Assembly (NCBI GenBank): GCA_964017235.1
Contig: OZ024931.1
Span: 100,892,221-100,956,220 of the forward strand
Source: Sabellastarte sp. h YS-2021
Lineage: Eukaryota; Annelida; Polychaeta; Sabellida; Sabellidae
Reading direction: 5' to 3'
DNA: 64,000 nt
Shown piece by piece: positions 23,860-38,446 of this stretch. Position 1 is the first letter of the stretch. Every line of letters begins with the position of its first letter. The notes beneath the pieces were generated by a model. The model made no database searches, was not told the DNA's origin, and was given only the letters and a program-made list of their open reading frames with translations. Both the position numbers and the translations under genes were made by a program.

Positions 23860-25185
23860 GTTAGGGATATTTAAATATGGACTTCTTTATTATATGGATT
23901 TAATTTTGTCAAAGTTGTGATTTTTATGTCTCATGCAACAGCAACAACCAGGGTCATATTATGACAGGTACTCTGCATTGTTATTTTGGGGAGTCATACC
24001 TACACAGAGGTGACAGCCTATATCATTAGATGTCAAACTTGCTAACCCACAAGGACATTCTATTTTGTCAAGGATAAGAAATCATATCTCAAGCAGTAAA
24101 CTATTCCCACTAAAGGTAGCACAAGTGATAAAGCCTGCCTTTCCTCTCAGTTAATCACACATATTTAGTGTTTGATGTCATTTTTATTGCATTAAATTTC
24201 ACACACAAGTCACAGAGAAGAATATTATGTATTATTATTTGCTGTGCATAGTAATTTTTAAAACATTTACCTTAATATTGGACCAATTTTCCTCAAATCA
24301 AAAGGAACATAACCTCTAGAAATTTGCCATTAAATTGGTATAGATATTATATGGCTAGCTTCAATAAAACAATCACCAAAACTATTTTAAACACAGTTCC
24401 AGCAAGATTGTGGATCACAACAGGTGTTCGTGTTCTTCAAATATTTTTTAAAAAATCACACCAGTTATTGCAATAAATAGGATATAATTAATATACTATA
24501 ACACAATAAAATGATATAGAGTTAGGGACATTTAAATATGGACTTCTTTATTATGTGGATTTAATTTTGTCAAAGGTCAAAGTTGTGATTTTTATGTCTC
24601 ATGTAACAGCAACAGCCAGGGTCATATTATGAAAGGTACTCTGCATTGTCATTTTGGGTAGTCATACCTACACAGAGGTGACAGCCTATCATCAGATGTC
24701 AAACTTGCTAACCCACAAGGACATTCTATTTTGTCAAGCATAAGAAATCATATCAGAAGCACTAAACTATTCCCACTAAAGGTAGCACAAGTGATAAAGC
24801 CTGCCTTTCCTCTCAGTTAATCACACATATTTAGTGTTTGATGTCATTTTTATTGCATTAAATTTCATCCACAAGTCACAGAGAAGAATATTTTTATTAT
24901 TATTTGCTGTGCATAGTAATTTTTAAAACAATTATCTTAATATTGGACCAATTTTCCTCAAATCAAAAGGAACATAACCTCTAGAAATTTGCCTTTAAAT
25001 TGGTATAGATATTAGATTGCTAGCTTCAATAAAACAATCACAAAAATTATTTTAAACAGAGTGCCAGCAAGATTGTGGATCACACCAGGTGTTCGTTTTC
25101 TTCAAATATTTTTTAAAAAGTCACACCAGTTATTGCAATAAATATGATATAATTAATATACTATAACACAATAAAATGATATAGA
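23860..25185. repeat. Dimer 19: A + B-alpha
   Basis: B starts at 24521. A has TTTCACACAC (C at 24202), as in dimer 3. B has a private CATGTAACAGC. Confidence 0.95.
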
Positions 25186-26510
25186 GTTAGGGATATTTAA
25201 ATATGGACTTCTTTATTATATGGATTTAATTTTGTCAAAGTTGTGATTTTTATGTCTCATGCAACAGCAACAACCAGGGTCATATTATGACAGGTACTCT
25301 GCATTGTTATTTTGGGGAGTCATACCTACACAGAGGTGACAGCCTATATCATTAGATGTCAAACTTGCTAACCCACAAGGACATTCTATTTTGTCGAGGA
25401 TAAGAAATCATATCTCAAGCAGTAAACTATTCCCACTAAAGGTAGCACAAGTGATAAAGCCTGCCTTTCCTCTCAGTTAATCACATATTTAGTGTTTGAT
25501 GTCATTTTTATTGCATTAAATTTCATACACAAGTCACAGAGAAGAATATTATGTATTATTATTTGCTGTGCATAGTAATTTTTAAAACATTTACCTTAAT
25601 ATTGGACCAATTTTCCTCAAATCAAAAGGAACATAACCTCTAGAAATTTGCCATTAAATTGGTATAGATATTATATGGCTAGCTTCAATAAAACAATCAC
25701 CAAAACTATTTTAAACACAGTTCCAGCAAGATTGTGGATCACAACAGGTGTTCGTGTTCTTCAAATATTTTAAAAAAAATCACACCAGTTATTGCAATAA
25801 ATAGGATATAATTAATATACTATAACACAATAAAATGATATAGAGTTAGGGACATTTAAATATGGACTTCTTTATTATGTGGATTTAATTTTGTCAAAGG
25901 TCAAAGTTGTGATTTTTATGTCTCATGCAACAGCAACAGCCAGGGTCATATTATGAAAGATACTCTGCATTGTCATTTTGCGGAGTCATACCTACACAGA
26001 GGTGACAGCCTATCATCAGATGTCAAACTTGCTAACCCACAAGGACATTCTATTTTGTCAAGCATAAGAAATCATATCTGAAGCACTAAACTATTCCCAC
26101 TAAAGGTAGCACAAGTGATAAAGCCTGCCTTTCCTCTCAGTTAATCACACATATTTAGTGTTTGATGTCATTTTTATTGCATTAAATATCATCCACAAGT
26201 CACAGAGAAGAATATTATTTATTATTATTTGCTGTGCATAGTAATTTTTAAAACAATTATCTTAATATTGGACCAATTTTCCTCAAATCAAAAGGAACAT
26301 AACCTCTAGAAATTTGCCTTTAAATTGATATAGATATTATATTGCTAGCTTCAATAAAACAATCACAAAAATTATTTTAAACAGAGTTCCAGCAAGATTG
26401 TGGATCACACCAGGTGTTCGTTTTCTTCAAATATTTTTTAAAAAGTCACACCAGTTATTGCAATAAATATGATATAATTAATATACTATAACACAATAAA
26501 CTGATATAGA
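25186..26510. repeat. Dimer 20: A (659 bp) + B-beta
   Basis: B starts at 25845. B has a private TTTTGCGGAG, which creates an extra CpG. Confidence 0.95.
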
Positions 26511-27836
26511 GTTAGGGATATTTAAATATGGACTTCTTTATTATATGGATTTAATTTTGTCAAAGTTGTGATTTTTATGTCTCATGCAACAGCAACAACC
26601 AGGGTCATATTATGACAGGTACTCTGCATTGTTATTTTGGGGAGTCATACCTACACAGAGGTGACAGCCTATATCATTAGATGTCAAACTTGCTAACCCA
26701 CAAGGACATTCTATTTTGTCAAGGATAAGAAATCATATCTCAAGCAGTAAACTATTCCCACTAAAGGTAGCACAAGTGATAAAGCCTGCCTTTCCTCTCA
26801 GTTAATCACACATATTTAGTGTTTGATGTCATTTTTATTGCATTAAATTTCATACACAAGTCACAGAGAAGAATATTATGTATTATTATTTGCTGTGCAT
26901 AGTAATTTTTAAAACATTTACCTTAATATTGGACCAATTTTCCTCAAATCAAAAGGAACATAACCTCTAGAAATTTGCCATTAAATTGGTATAGATATTA
27001 TATGGCTAGCTTCAATAAAACAATCACCAAAACTATTTTAAACACAGTTCCAGCAAGATTGTGGATCACAACAGGTGTTCGTGTTCTTCAAATATTTTTT
27101 AAAAAATCACACCAGTTATTGCAATAAATAGGATATAATTAATATACTATAACACAATAAAATGATATAGAGTTAGGGACATTTAAATATGGACTTCTTT
27201 ATTATGTGGATTTAATTTTGTCAAAGGTCAAAGTTGTGATTTTTATGTCTCATGCAACAGCAACAGCCAGGGTCATATTATGAAAGGTACTCTGCATTGT
27301 CATTTTGGGTAGTCATACCTACACAGAGGTGACAGCCTATCATCAGATGTCAAACTTGCTAACCCACAAGGACATTCTATTTTGTCAAGCATAAGAAATC
27401 ATATCAGAAGCACTAAACTATTCCCACTAAAGGTAGCACAAGTGATAAAGCCTGCCTTTCCTCTCAGTTAATCACACATATTTAGTGTTTGATGTCATTT
27501 TTATTGCATTAAATTTCATCCACAAGTCACAGAGAAGAATATTTTTATTATTATTTGCTGTGCATAGTAATTTTTAAAACAATTATCTTAATATTGGACC
27601 AATTTTCCTCAAATCAAAAGGAACATAACCTCTAGAAATTTGCCTTTAAATTGGTATAGATATTAGATTGCTAGCTTCAATAAAACAATCACAAAAATTA
27701 TTTTAAACAGAGTGCCAGCAAGATTGTGGATCACACCAGGTGTTCGTTTTCTTCAAATATTTTTTAAAAAGTCACACCAGTTATTGCAATAAATATGATA
27801 TAATTAATATACTATAACACAATAAAATGATATAGA
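26511..27836. repeat. Dimer 21: A + B-alpha
   Basis: B starts at 27172. A is GTCAAG, T6A6. Confidence 0.95.
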
Positions 27837-29161
27837 GTTAGGGATATTTAAATATGGACTTCTTTATTATATGGATTTAATTTTGTCAAAGTTGTGATTT
27901 TTATGTCTCATGCAACAGCAACAACCAGGGTCATATTATGACAGGTACTCTGCATTGTTATTTTGGGGAGTCATACCTACACAGAGGTGACAGCCTATAT
28001 CATTAGATGTCAAACTTGCTAACCCACAAGGACATTCTATTTTGTCGAGGATAAGAAATCATATCTCAAGCAGTAAACTATTCCCACTAAAGGTAGCACA
28101 AGTGATAAAGCCTGCCTTTCCTCTCAGTTAATCACATATTTAGTGTTTGATGTCATTTTTATTGCATTAAATTTCATACACAAGTCACAGAGAAGAATAT
28201 TATGTATTATTATTTGCTGTGCATAGTAATTTTTAAAACATTTACCTTAATATTGGACCAATTTTCCTCAAATCAAAAGGAACATAACCTCTAGAAATTT
28301 GCCATTAAATTGGTATAGATATTATATGGCTAGCTTCAATAAAACAATCACCAAAACTATTTTAAACACAGTTCCAGCAAGATTGTGGATCACAACAGGT
28401 GTTCGTGTTCTTCAAATATTTTAAAAAAAATCACACCAGTTATTGCAATAAATAGGATATAATTAATATACTATAACACAATAAAATGATATAGAGTTAG
28501 GGACATTTAAATATGGACTTCTTTATTATGTGGATTTAATTTTGTCAAAGGTCAAAGTTGTGATTTTTATGTCTCATGCAACAGCAACAGCCAGGGTCAT
28601 ATTATGAAAGATACTCTGCATTGTCATTTTGGGGAGTCATACCTACACAGAGGTGACAGCCTATCATCAGATGTCAAACTTGCTAACCCACAAGGACATT
28701 CTATTTTGTCAAGCATAAGAAATCATATCTGAAGCACTAAACTATTCCCACTAAAGGTAGCACAAGTGATAAAGCCTGCCTTTCCTCTCAGTTAATCACA
28801 CATATTTAGTGTTTGATGTCATTTTTATTGCATTAAATATCATCCACAAGTCACAGAGAAGAATATTATTTATTATTATTTGCTGTGCATAGTAATTTTT
28901 AAAACAATTATCTTAATATTGGACCAATTTTCCTCAAATCAAAAGGAACATAACCTCTAGAAATTTGCCTTTAAATTGATATAGATATTATATTGCTAGC
29001 TTCAATAAAACAATCACAAAAATTATTTTAAACAGAGTTCCAGCAAGATTGTGGATCACACCAGGTGTTCGTTTTCTTCAAATATTTTTTAAAAAGTCAC
29101 ACCAGTTATTGCAATAAATATGATATAATTAATATACTATAACACAATAAACTGATATAGA
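27837..29161. repeat. Dimer 22: A (659 bp) + B-beta
   Basis: B starts at 28496. Same A haplotype as dimer 20 (CACAT, T4A8, GATATAG). Confidence 0.95.
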
Positions 29162-30487
29162 GTTAGGGATATTTAAATATGGACTTCTTTATTATATGGA
29201 TTTAATTTTGTCAAAGTTGTGATTTTTATGTCTCATGCAACAGCAACAACCAGGGTCATATTATGACAGGTACTCTGCATTGTTATTTTGGGGAGTCATA
29301 CCTACACAGAGGTGACAGCCTATATCATTAGATGTCAAACTTGCTAACCCACAAGGACATTCTATTTTGTCAAGGATAAGAAATCATATCTCAAGCAGTA
29401 AACTATTCCCACTAAAGGTAGCACAAGTGATAAAGCCTGCCTTTCCTCTCAGTTAATCACACATATTTAGTGTTTGATGTCATTTTTATTGCATTAAATT
29501 TCATACACAAGTCACAGAGAAGAATATTATGTATTATTATTTGCTGTGCATAGTAATTTTTAAAACATTTACCTTAATATTGGACCAATTTTCCTCAAAT
29601 CAAAAGGAACATAACCTCTAGAAATTTGCCATTAAATTGGTATAGATATTATATGGCTAGCTTCAATAAAACAATCACCAAAACTATTTTAAACACAGTT
29701 CCAGCAAGATTGTGGATCACAACAGGTGTTCGTGTTCTTCAAATATTTTTTAAAAAATCACACCAGTTATTGCAATAAATAGGATATAATTAATATACTA
29801 TAACACAATAAAATGATATAGAGTTAGGGACATTTAAATATGGACTTCTTTATTATGTGGATTTAATTTTGTCAAAGGTCAAAGTTGTGATTTTTATGTC
29901 TCATGCAACAGCAACAGCCAGGGTCATATTATGAAAGGTACTCTGCATTGTCATTTTGGGTAGTCATACCTACACAGAGGTGACAGCCTATCATCAGATG
30001 TCAAACTTGCTAACCCACAAGGACATTCTATTTTGTCAAGCATAAGAAATCATATCAGAAGCACTAAACTATTCCCACTAAAGGTAGCACAAGTGATAAA
30101 GCCTGCCTTTCCTCTCAGTTCATCACACATATTTAGTGTTTGATGTCATTTTTATTGCATTAAATTTCATCCACAAGTCACAGAGAAGAATATTTTTATT
30201 ATTATTTGCTGTGCATAGTAATTTTTAAAACAATTATCTTAATATTGGACCAATTTTCCTCAAATCAAAAGGAACATAACCTCTAGAAATTTGCCTTTAA
30301 ATTGGTATAGATATTAGATTGCTAGCTTCAATAAAACAATCACAAAAATTATTTTAAACAGAGTGCCAGCAAGATTGTGGATCACACCAGGTGTTCGTTT
30401 TCTTCAAATATTTTTTAAAAAGTCACACCAGTTATTGCAATAAATATGATATAATTAATATACTATAACACAATAAAATGATATAGA
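29162..30487. repeat. Dimer 23: A + B-alpha
   Basis: B starts at 29823. B has a private CAGTTCATCAC, which alters the position of the frame's normal TAA. That frame is already closed upstream by the alpha TAG. Confidence 0.95.
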
Positions 30488-31812
30488 GTTAGGGATATTT
30501 AAATATGGACTTCTTTATTATATGGATTTAATTTTGTCAAAGTTGTGATTTTTATGTCTCATGCAACAGCAACAACCAGGGTCATATTATGACAGGTACT
30601 CTGCATTGTTATTTTGGGGAGTCATACCTACACAGAGGTGACAGCCTATATCATTAGATGTCAAACTTGCTAACCCACAAGGACATTCTATTTTGTCGAG
30701 GATAAGAAATCATATCTCAAGCAGTAAACTATTCCCACTAAAGGTAGCACAAGTGATAAAGCCTGCCTTTCCTCTCAGTTAATCACATATTTAGTGTTTG
30801 ATGTCATTTTTATTGCATTAAATTTCATACACAAGTCACAGAGAAGAATATTATGTATTATTATTTGCTGTGCATAGTAATTTTTAAAACATTTACCTTA
30901 ATATTGGACCAATTTTCCTCAAATCAAAAGGAACATAACCTCTAGAAATTTGCCATTAAATTGGTATAGATATTATATGGCTAGCTTCAATAAAACAATC
31001 ACCAAAACTATTTTAAACACAGTTCCAGCAAGATTGTGGATCACAACAGGTGTTCGTGTTCTTCAAATATTTTAAAAAAAATCACACCAGTTATTGCAAT
31101 AAATAGGATATAATTAATATACTATAACACAATAAAATGATACAGAGTTAGGGACATTTAAATATGGACTTCTTTATTATGTGGATTTAATTTTGTCAAA
31201 GGTCAAAGTTGTGATTTTTATGTCTCATGCAACAGCAACAGCCAGGGTCATATTATGAAAGATACTCTGCATTGTCATTTTGGGGAGTCATACCTACACA
31301 GAGGTGACAGCCTATCATCAGATGTCAAACTTGCTAACCCACAAGGACATTCTATTTTGTCAAGCATAAGAAATCATATCTGAAGCACTAAACTATTCCC
31401 ACTAAAGGTAGCACAAGTGATAAAGCCTGCCTTTCCTCTCAGTTAATCACACATATTTAGTGTTTGATGTCATTTTTATTGCATTAAATATCATCCACAA
31501 GTCACAGAGAAGAATATTATTTATTATTATTTGCTGTGCATAGTAATTTTTAAAACAATTATCTTAATATTGGACCAATTTTCCTCAAATCAAAAGGAAC
31601 ATAACCTCTAGAAATTTGCCTTTAAATTGATATAGATATTATATTGCTAGCTTCAATAAAACAATCACAAAAATTATTTTAAACAGAGTTCCAGCAAGAT
31701 TGTGGATCACACCAGGTGTTCGTTTTCTTCAAATATTTTTTAAAAAGTCACACCAGTTATTGCAATAAATATGATATAATTAATATACTATAACACAATA
31801 AACTGATATAGA
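30488..31812. repeat. Dimer 24: A (659 bp) + B-beta
   Basis: B starts at 31147. A has CACAT and GATACAG, the haplotype of dimers 5 and 7. Confidence 0.95.
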
Positions 31813-33139
31813 GTTAGGGATATTTAAATATGGACTTCTTTATTATATGGATTTAATTTTGTCAAAGTTGTGATTTTTATGTCTCATGCAACAGCAACAA
31901 CCAGGGTCATATTATGACAGGTACTCTGCATTGTTATTTTGGGGAGTCATACCTACACAGAGGTGACAGCCTATATCATTAGATGTCAAACTTGCTAACC
32001 CACAAGGACATTCTATTTTGTCAAGGATAAGAAATCATATCTCAAGCAGTAAACTATTCCCACTAAAGGTAGCACAAGTGATAAAGCCTGCCTTTCCTCT
32101 CAGTTAATCACACATATTTAGTGTTTGATGTCATTTTTATTGCATTAAATTTCATACACAAGTCACAGAGAAGAATATTATGTATTATTATTTGCTGTGC
32201 ATAGTAATTTTTAAAACATTTACCTTAATATTGGACCAATTTTCCTCAAATCAAAAGGAACATAACCTCTAGAAATTTGCCATTAAATTGGTATAGATAT
32301 TATATGGCTAGCTTCAATAAAACAATCACCAAAACTATTTTAAACACAGTTCCAGCAAGATTGTGGATCACAACAGGTGTTCGTGTTCTTCAAATATTTT
32401 TAAAAAAATCACACCAGTTATTGCAATAAATAGGATATAATTAATATACTATAACACAATAAAATGATACAGAGTTAGGGACATTTAAATATGGACTTCT
32501 TTATTATGTGGATTTAATTTTGTCAAAGGTCAAAGTTGTGATTTTTATGTCTCATGCAACAGCAACAGCCAGGGTCATATTATGAAAGGTACTCTGCATT
32601 GTCATTTTGGGGAGTCATACCTACACAGAGGTGACAGCCTATCATCAGATGTCAAACTTGCTAACCCACAAGGACATTCTATTTTGTCAAGCATAAGAAA
32701 TCATATCAGAAGCACTAAACTATTCCCACTAAAGGTAGCACAAGTGATAAAGCCTGCCTTTCCTCTCAGTTAATCACACATATTTAGTGTTTGATGTCAT
32801 TTTTATTGCATTAAATTTCATCCACAAGTCACAGAGAAGAATGTTATTTATTATTATTTGCTGTGCATAGTAATTTTTAAAACAATTATCTTAATATTGG
32901 ACCAATTTTCCTCAAATCAAAAGGAACATAACCTCTAGAAATTTGCCTTTAAATTGATATAGATATTATATTGCTAGCTTCAATAAAACAATCACAAAAA
33001 TTATTTTAAACAGAGTTCCAGCAAGATTGTGGATCACACCAGGTGTTCGTTTTCTTCAAATATTTTTTAAAAAGTCACACCAGTTATTGCAATAAATATG
33101 ATATAATTAATATACTATAACACAATAAACTGATATAGA
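31813..33139. repeat. Dimer 25: A + B gamma/beta chimaera
   Basis: B starts at 32474. Gamma up to GAATGTT (G at 32843), then the beta markers AATTGATATAG (A at 32957) and AAACTGAT. A is GTCAAG, T5A7, GATACAG. Frame open at 32582-32773. Confidence 0.93.
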
Positions 33140-34466
33140 GTTAGGGATATTTAAATATGGACTTCTTTATTATATGGATTTAATTTTGTCAAAGTTGTGA
33201 TTTTTATGTCTCATGCAACAGCAACAACCAGGGTCATATTATGACAGGTACTCTGCATTGTTATTTTGGGGAGTCATACCTACACAGAGGTGACAGCCTA
33301 TATCATTAGATGTCAAACTTGCTAACCCACAAGGACATTCTATTTTGTCGAGGATAAGAAATCATATCTCAAGCAGTAAACTATTCCCACTAAAGGTAGC
33401 ACAAGTGATAAAGCCTGCCTTTCCTCTCAGTTAATCACACATATTTAGTGTTTGATGTCATTTTTATTGCATTAAATTTCATACACAAGTCACAGAGAAG
33501 AATATTATGTATTATTATTTGCTGTGCATAGTAATTTTTAAAACATTTACCTTAATATTGGACCAATTTTCCTCAAATCAAAAGGAACATAACCTCTAGA
33601 AATTTGCCATTAAATTGGTATAGATATTATATGGCTAGCTTCAATAAAACAATCACCAAAACTATTTTAAACACAGTTCCAGCAAGATTGTGGATCACAA
33701 CAGGTGTTCGTGTTCTTCAAATATTTTTAAAAAAATCACACCAGTTATTGCAATAAATATGATATAATTAATATACTATAACACAATAAAATGATACAGA
33801 GTTAGGGACATTTAAATATGGACTTCTTTATTATGTGGATTTAATTTTGTCAAAGGTCAAAGTTGTGATTTTTATGTCTCATGCAACAGCAACAGCCAGG
33901 GTCATATTATGAAAGGTACTCTGCATTGTCATTTTGGGGAGTCATACCTACACAGAGGTGACAGCCTATCATCAGATGTCAAACTTGCTAACCCACAAGG
34001 ACATTCTATTTTGTCAAGCATAAGAAATCATATCAGAAGCACTAAACTATTCCCACTAAAGGTAGCACAAGTGATAAAGCCTGCCTTTCCTCTCAGTTAA
34101 TCACACATATTTAGTGTTTGATGTCATTTTTATTGCATTAAATTTCATCCACAAGTCACAGAGAAGAATGTTATTTATTATTATTTGCTGTGCATAGTAA
34201 TTTTTAAAACAATTATCTTAATATTGGACCAATTTTCCTCAAATCAAAAGGAACATAACCTCTAGAAATTTGCCTTTAAATTGATATAGATATTATATTG
34301 CTAGCTTCAATAAAACAATCACAAAAATTATTTTAAACAGAGTTCCAGCAAGATTGTGGATCACACCAGGTGTTCGTTTTCTTCAAATATTTTTTAAAAA
34401 GTCACACCAGTTATTGCAATAAATATGATATAATTAATATACTATAACACAATAAACTGATATAGA
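33140..34466. repeat. Dimer 26: A + B gamma/beta chimaera
   Basis: B starts at 33801, with the same gamma-to-beta switch as dimer 25 (between 34170 and 34284). A is GTCGAG despite following an AAACTGAT tail, the only such exception, and ends in B-type AATATGAT (T at 33760). Frame open at 33909-34100. Confidence 0.93.
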
Positions 34467-35793
34467 GTTAGGGATATTTAAATATGGACTTCTTTATTAT
34501 ATGGATTTAATTTTGTCAAAGTTGTGATTTTTATGTCTCATGCAACAGCAACAACCAGGGTCATATTATGACAGGTACTCTGCATTGTTATTTTGGGGAG
34601 TCATACCTACACAGAGGTGACAGCCTATATCATTAGATGTCAAACTTGCTAACCCACAAGGACATTCTATTTTGTCAAGGATAAGAAATCATATCTCAAG
34701 CAGTAAACTATTCCCACTAAAGGTAGCACAAGTGATAAAGCCTGCCTTTCCTCTCAGTTAATCACACATATTTAGTGTTTGATGTCATTTTTATTGCATT
34801 AAATTTCATACACAAGTCACAGAGAAGAATATTATGTATTATTATTTGCTGTGCATAGTAATTTTTAAAACATTTACCTTAATATTGGACCAATTTTCCT
34901 CAAATCAAAAGGAACATAACCTCTAGAAATTTGCCATTAAATTGGTATAGATATTATATGGCTAGCTTCAATAAAACAATCACCAAAACTATTTTAAACA
35001 CAGTTCCAGCAAGATTGTGGATCACAACAGGTGTTCGTGTTCTTCAAATATTTTTAAAAAAATCACACCAGTTATTGCAATAAATAGGATATAATTAATA
35101 TACTATAACACAATAAAATGATACAGAGTTAGGGACATTTAAATATGGACTTCTTTATTATGTGGATTTAATTTTGTCAAAGGTCAAAGTTGTGATTTTT
35201 ATGTCTCATGCAACAGCAACAGCCAGGGTCATATTATGAAAGGTACTCTGCATTGTCATTTTGGGGAGTCATACCTACACAGAGGTGACAGCCTATCATC
35301 AGATGTCAAACTTGCTAACCCACAAGGACATTCTATTTTGTCAAGCATAAGAAATCATATCAGAAGCACTAAACTATTCCCACTAAAGGTAGCACAAGTG
35401 ATAAAGCCTGCCTTTCCTCTCAGTTAATCACACATATTTAGTGTTTGATGTCATTTTTATTGCATTAAATTTCATCCACAAGTCACAGAGAAGAATGTTA
35501 TTTATTATTATTTGCTGTGCATAGTAATTTTTAAAACAATTATCTTAATATTGGACCAATTTTCCTCAAATCAAAAGGAACATAACCTCTAGAAATTTGC
35601 CTTTAAATTGGTATAGATATTATATTGCTAGCTTCAATAAAACAATCACAAAAATTATTTTAAACAGAGTTCCAGCAAGATTGTGGATCACACCAGGTGT
35701 TCGTTTTCTTCAAATATTTTTTAAAAAGTCACACCAGTTATTGCAATAAATATGATATAATTAATATACTATAACACAATAAAATGATATAGA
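34467..35793. repeat. Dimer 27: A + B-gamma
   Basis: B starts at 35128. A is GTCAAG, T5A7, GATACAG. Matches dimers 37 and 47. Frame open at 35236-35427. Confidence 0.95.
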
Positions 35794-37119
35794 GTTAGGG
35801 ATATTTAAATATGGACTTCTTTATTATATGGATTTAATTTTGTCAAAGTTGTGATTTTTATGTCTCATGCAACAGCAACAACCAGGGTCATATTATGACA
35901 GGTACTCTGCATTGTTATTTTGGGGAGTCATACCTACACAGAGGTGACAGCCTATATCATTAGATGTCAAACTTGCTAACCCACAAGGACATTCTATTTT
36001 GTCGAGGATAAGAAATCATATCTCAAGCAGTAAACTATTCCCACTAAAGGTAGCACAAGTGATAAAGCCTGCCTTTCCTCTCAGTTAATCACACATATTT
36101 AGTGTTTGATGTCATTTTTATTGCATTAAATTTCATACACAAGTCACAGAGAAGAATATTATGTATTATTATTTGCTGTGCATAGTAATTTTTAAAACAT
36201 TTACCTTAATATTGGACCAATTTTCCTCAAATCAAAAGGAACATAACCTCTAGAAATTTGCCATTAAATTGGTATAGATATTATATGGCTAGCTTCAATA
36301 AAACAATCACCAAAACTATTTTAAACACAGTTCCAGCAAGATTGTGGATCACAACAGGTGTTCGTGTTCTTCAAATATTTTAAAAAAAATCACACCAGTT
36401 ATTGCAATAAATAGGATATAATTAATATACTATAACACAATAAAATGATATAGAGTTAGGGACATTTAAATATGGACTTCTTTATTATGTGGATTTAATT
36501 TTGTCAAAGGTCAAAGTTGTGATTTTTATGTCTCATGCAACAGCAACAGCCAGGGTCATATTATGAAAGGTACTCTGCATTGTCATTTTGGGTAGTCATA
36601 CCTACACAGAGGTGACAGCCTATCATCAGATGTCAAACTTGCTAACCCACAAGGACATTCTATTTTGTCAAGCATAAGAAATCATATCAGAAGCACTAAA
36701 CTATTCCCACTAAAGGTAGCACAAGTGATAAAGCCTGCCTTTCCTCTCAGTTAATCACACATATTTAGTGTTTGATGTCATTTTTATTGCATTAAATTTC
36801 ATCCACAAGTCACAGAGAAGAATATTTTTATTATTATTTGCTGTGCATAGTAATTTTTAAAACAATTATCTTAATATTGGACCAATTTTCCTCAAATCAA
36901 AAGGAACATAACCTCTAGAAATTTGCCTTTAAATTGGTATAGATATTAGATTGCTAGCTTCAATAAAACAATCACAAAAATTATTTTAAACAGAGTGCCA
37001 GCAAGATTGTGGATCACACCAGGTGTTCGTTTTCTTCAAATATTTTTTAAAAAGTCACACCAGTTATTGCAATAAATATGATATAATTAATATACTATAA
37101 CACAATAAAATGATATAGA
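35794..37119. repeat. Dimer 28: A + B-alpha
   Basis: B starts at 36455. A is GTCGAG, T4A8. Matches dimers 38 and 48. Confidence 0.95.
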
Positions 37120-38446
37120 GTTAGGGATATTTAAATATGGACTTCTTTATTATATGGATTTAATTTTGTCAAAGTTGTGATTTTTATGTCTCATGCAACA
37201 GCAACAACCAGGGTCATATTATGACAGGTACTCTGCATTGTTATTTTGGGGAGTCATACCTACACAGAGGTGACAGCCTATATCATTAGATGTCAAACTT
37301 GCTAACCCACAAGGACATTCTATTTTGTCGAGGATAAGAAATCATATCTCAAGCAGTAAACTATTCCCACTAAAGGTAGCACAAGTGATAAAGCCTGCCT
37401 TTCCTCTCAGTTAATCACACATATTTAGTGTTTGATGTCATTTTTATTGCATTAAATTTCATACACAAGTCACAGAGAAGAATATTATGTATTATTATTT
37501 GCTGTGCATAGTAATTTTTAAAACATTTACCTTAATATTGGACCAATTTTCCTCAAATCAAAAGGAACATAACCTCTAGAAATTTGCCATTAAATTGGTA
37601 TAGATATTATATGGCTAGCTTCAATAAAACAATCACCAAAACTATTTTAAACACAGTTCCAGCAAGATTGTGGATCACAACAGGTGTTCGTGTTCTTCAA
37701 ATATTTTTAAAAAAATCACACCAGTTATTGCAATAAATAGGATATAATTAATATACTATAACACAATAAAATGATATAGAGTTAGGGACATTTAAATATG
37801 GACTTCTTTATTATGTGGATTTAATTTTGTCAAAGGTCAAAGTTGTGATTTTTATGTCTCATGCAACAGCAACAGCCAGGGTCATATTATGAAAGGTACT
37901 CTGCATTGTCATTTTGGGGAGTCATACCTACACAGAGGTGACAGCCTATCATCAGATGTCAAACTTGCTAACCCACAAGGACATTCTATTTTGTCAAGCA
38001 TAAGAAATCATATCAGAAGCACTAAACTATTCCCACTAAAGGTAGCACAAGTGATAAAGCCTGCCTTTCCTCTCAGTTAATCACACATATTTAGTGTTTG
38101 ATGTCATTTTTATTGCATTCAATTTCATCCACAAGTCACAGAGAAGAATGTTATTTATTATTATTTGCTGTGCATAGTAATTTTTAAAACAATTATCTTA
38201 ATATTGGACCAATTTTCCTCAAATCAAAAGGAACATAACCTCTAGAAATTTGCCTTTAAATTGGTATAGATATTATATTGCTAGCTTCAATAAAACAATC
38301 ACAAAAATTATTTTAAACAGAGTTCCAGCAAGATTGTGGATCACACCAGGTGTTCGTTTTCTTCAAATATTTTTTAAAAAGTCACACCAGTTATTGCAAT
38401 AAATATGATATAATTAATATACTATAACACAATAAAATGATATAGA
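37120..38446. repeat. Dimer 29: A + B-gamma
   Basis: B starts at 37781. A is GTCGAG, T5A7, GATATAG. B has GCATTCAATTT (C at 38120), shared only with dimer 39. Frame open at 37889-38080. Confidence 0.95.

Larger units (their letters stand above)
21207..25185. repeat. Second copy of the dimer 1-3 segment
   Basis: Dimers 17-19. The offset is 21206 bp up to dimer 2 and 21214 bp in dimer 3. The eight-base change is the deletion in dimer 2, which therefore arose after the duplication or was not copied. Confidence 0.8.
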
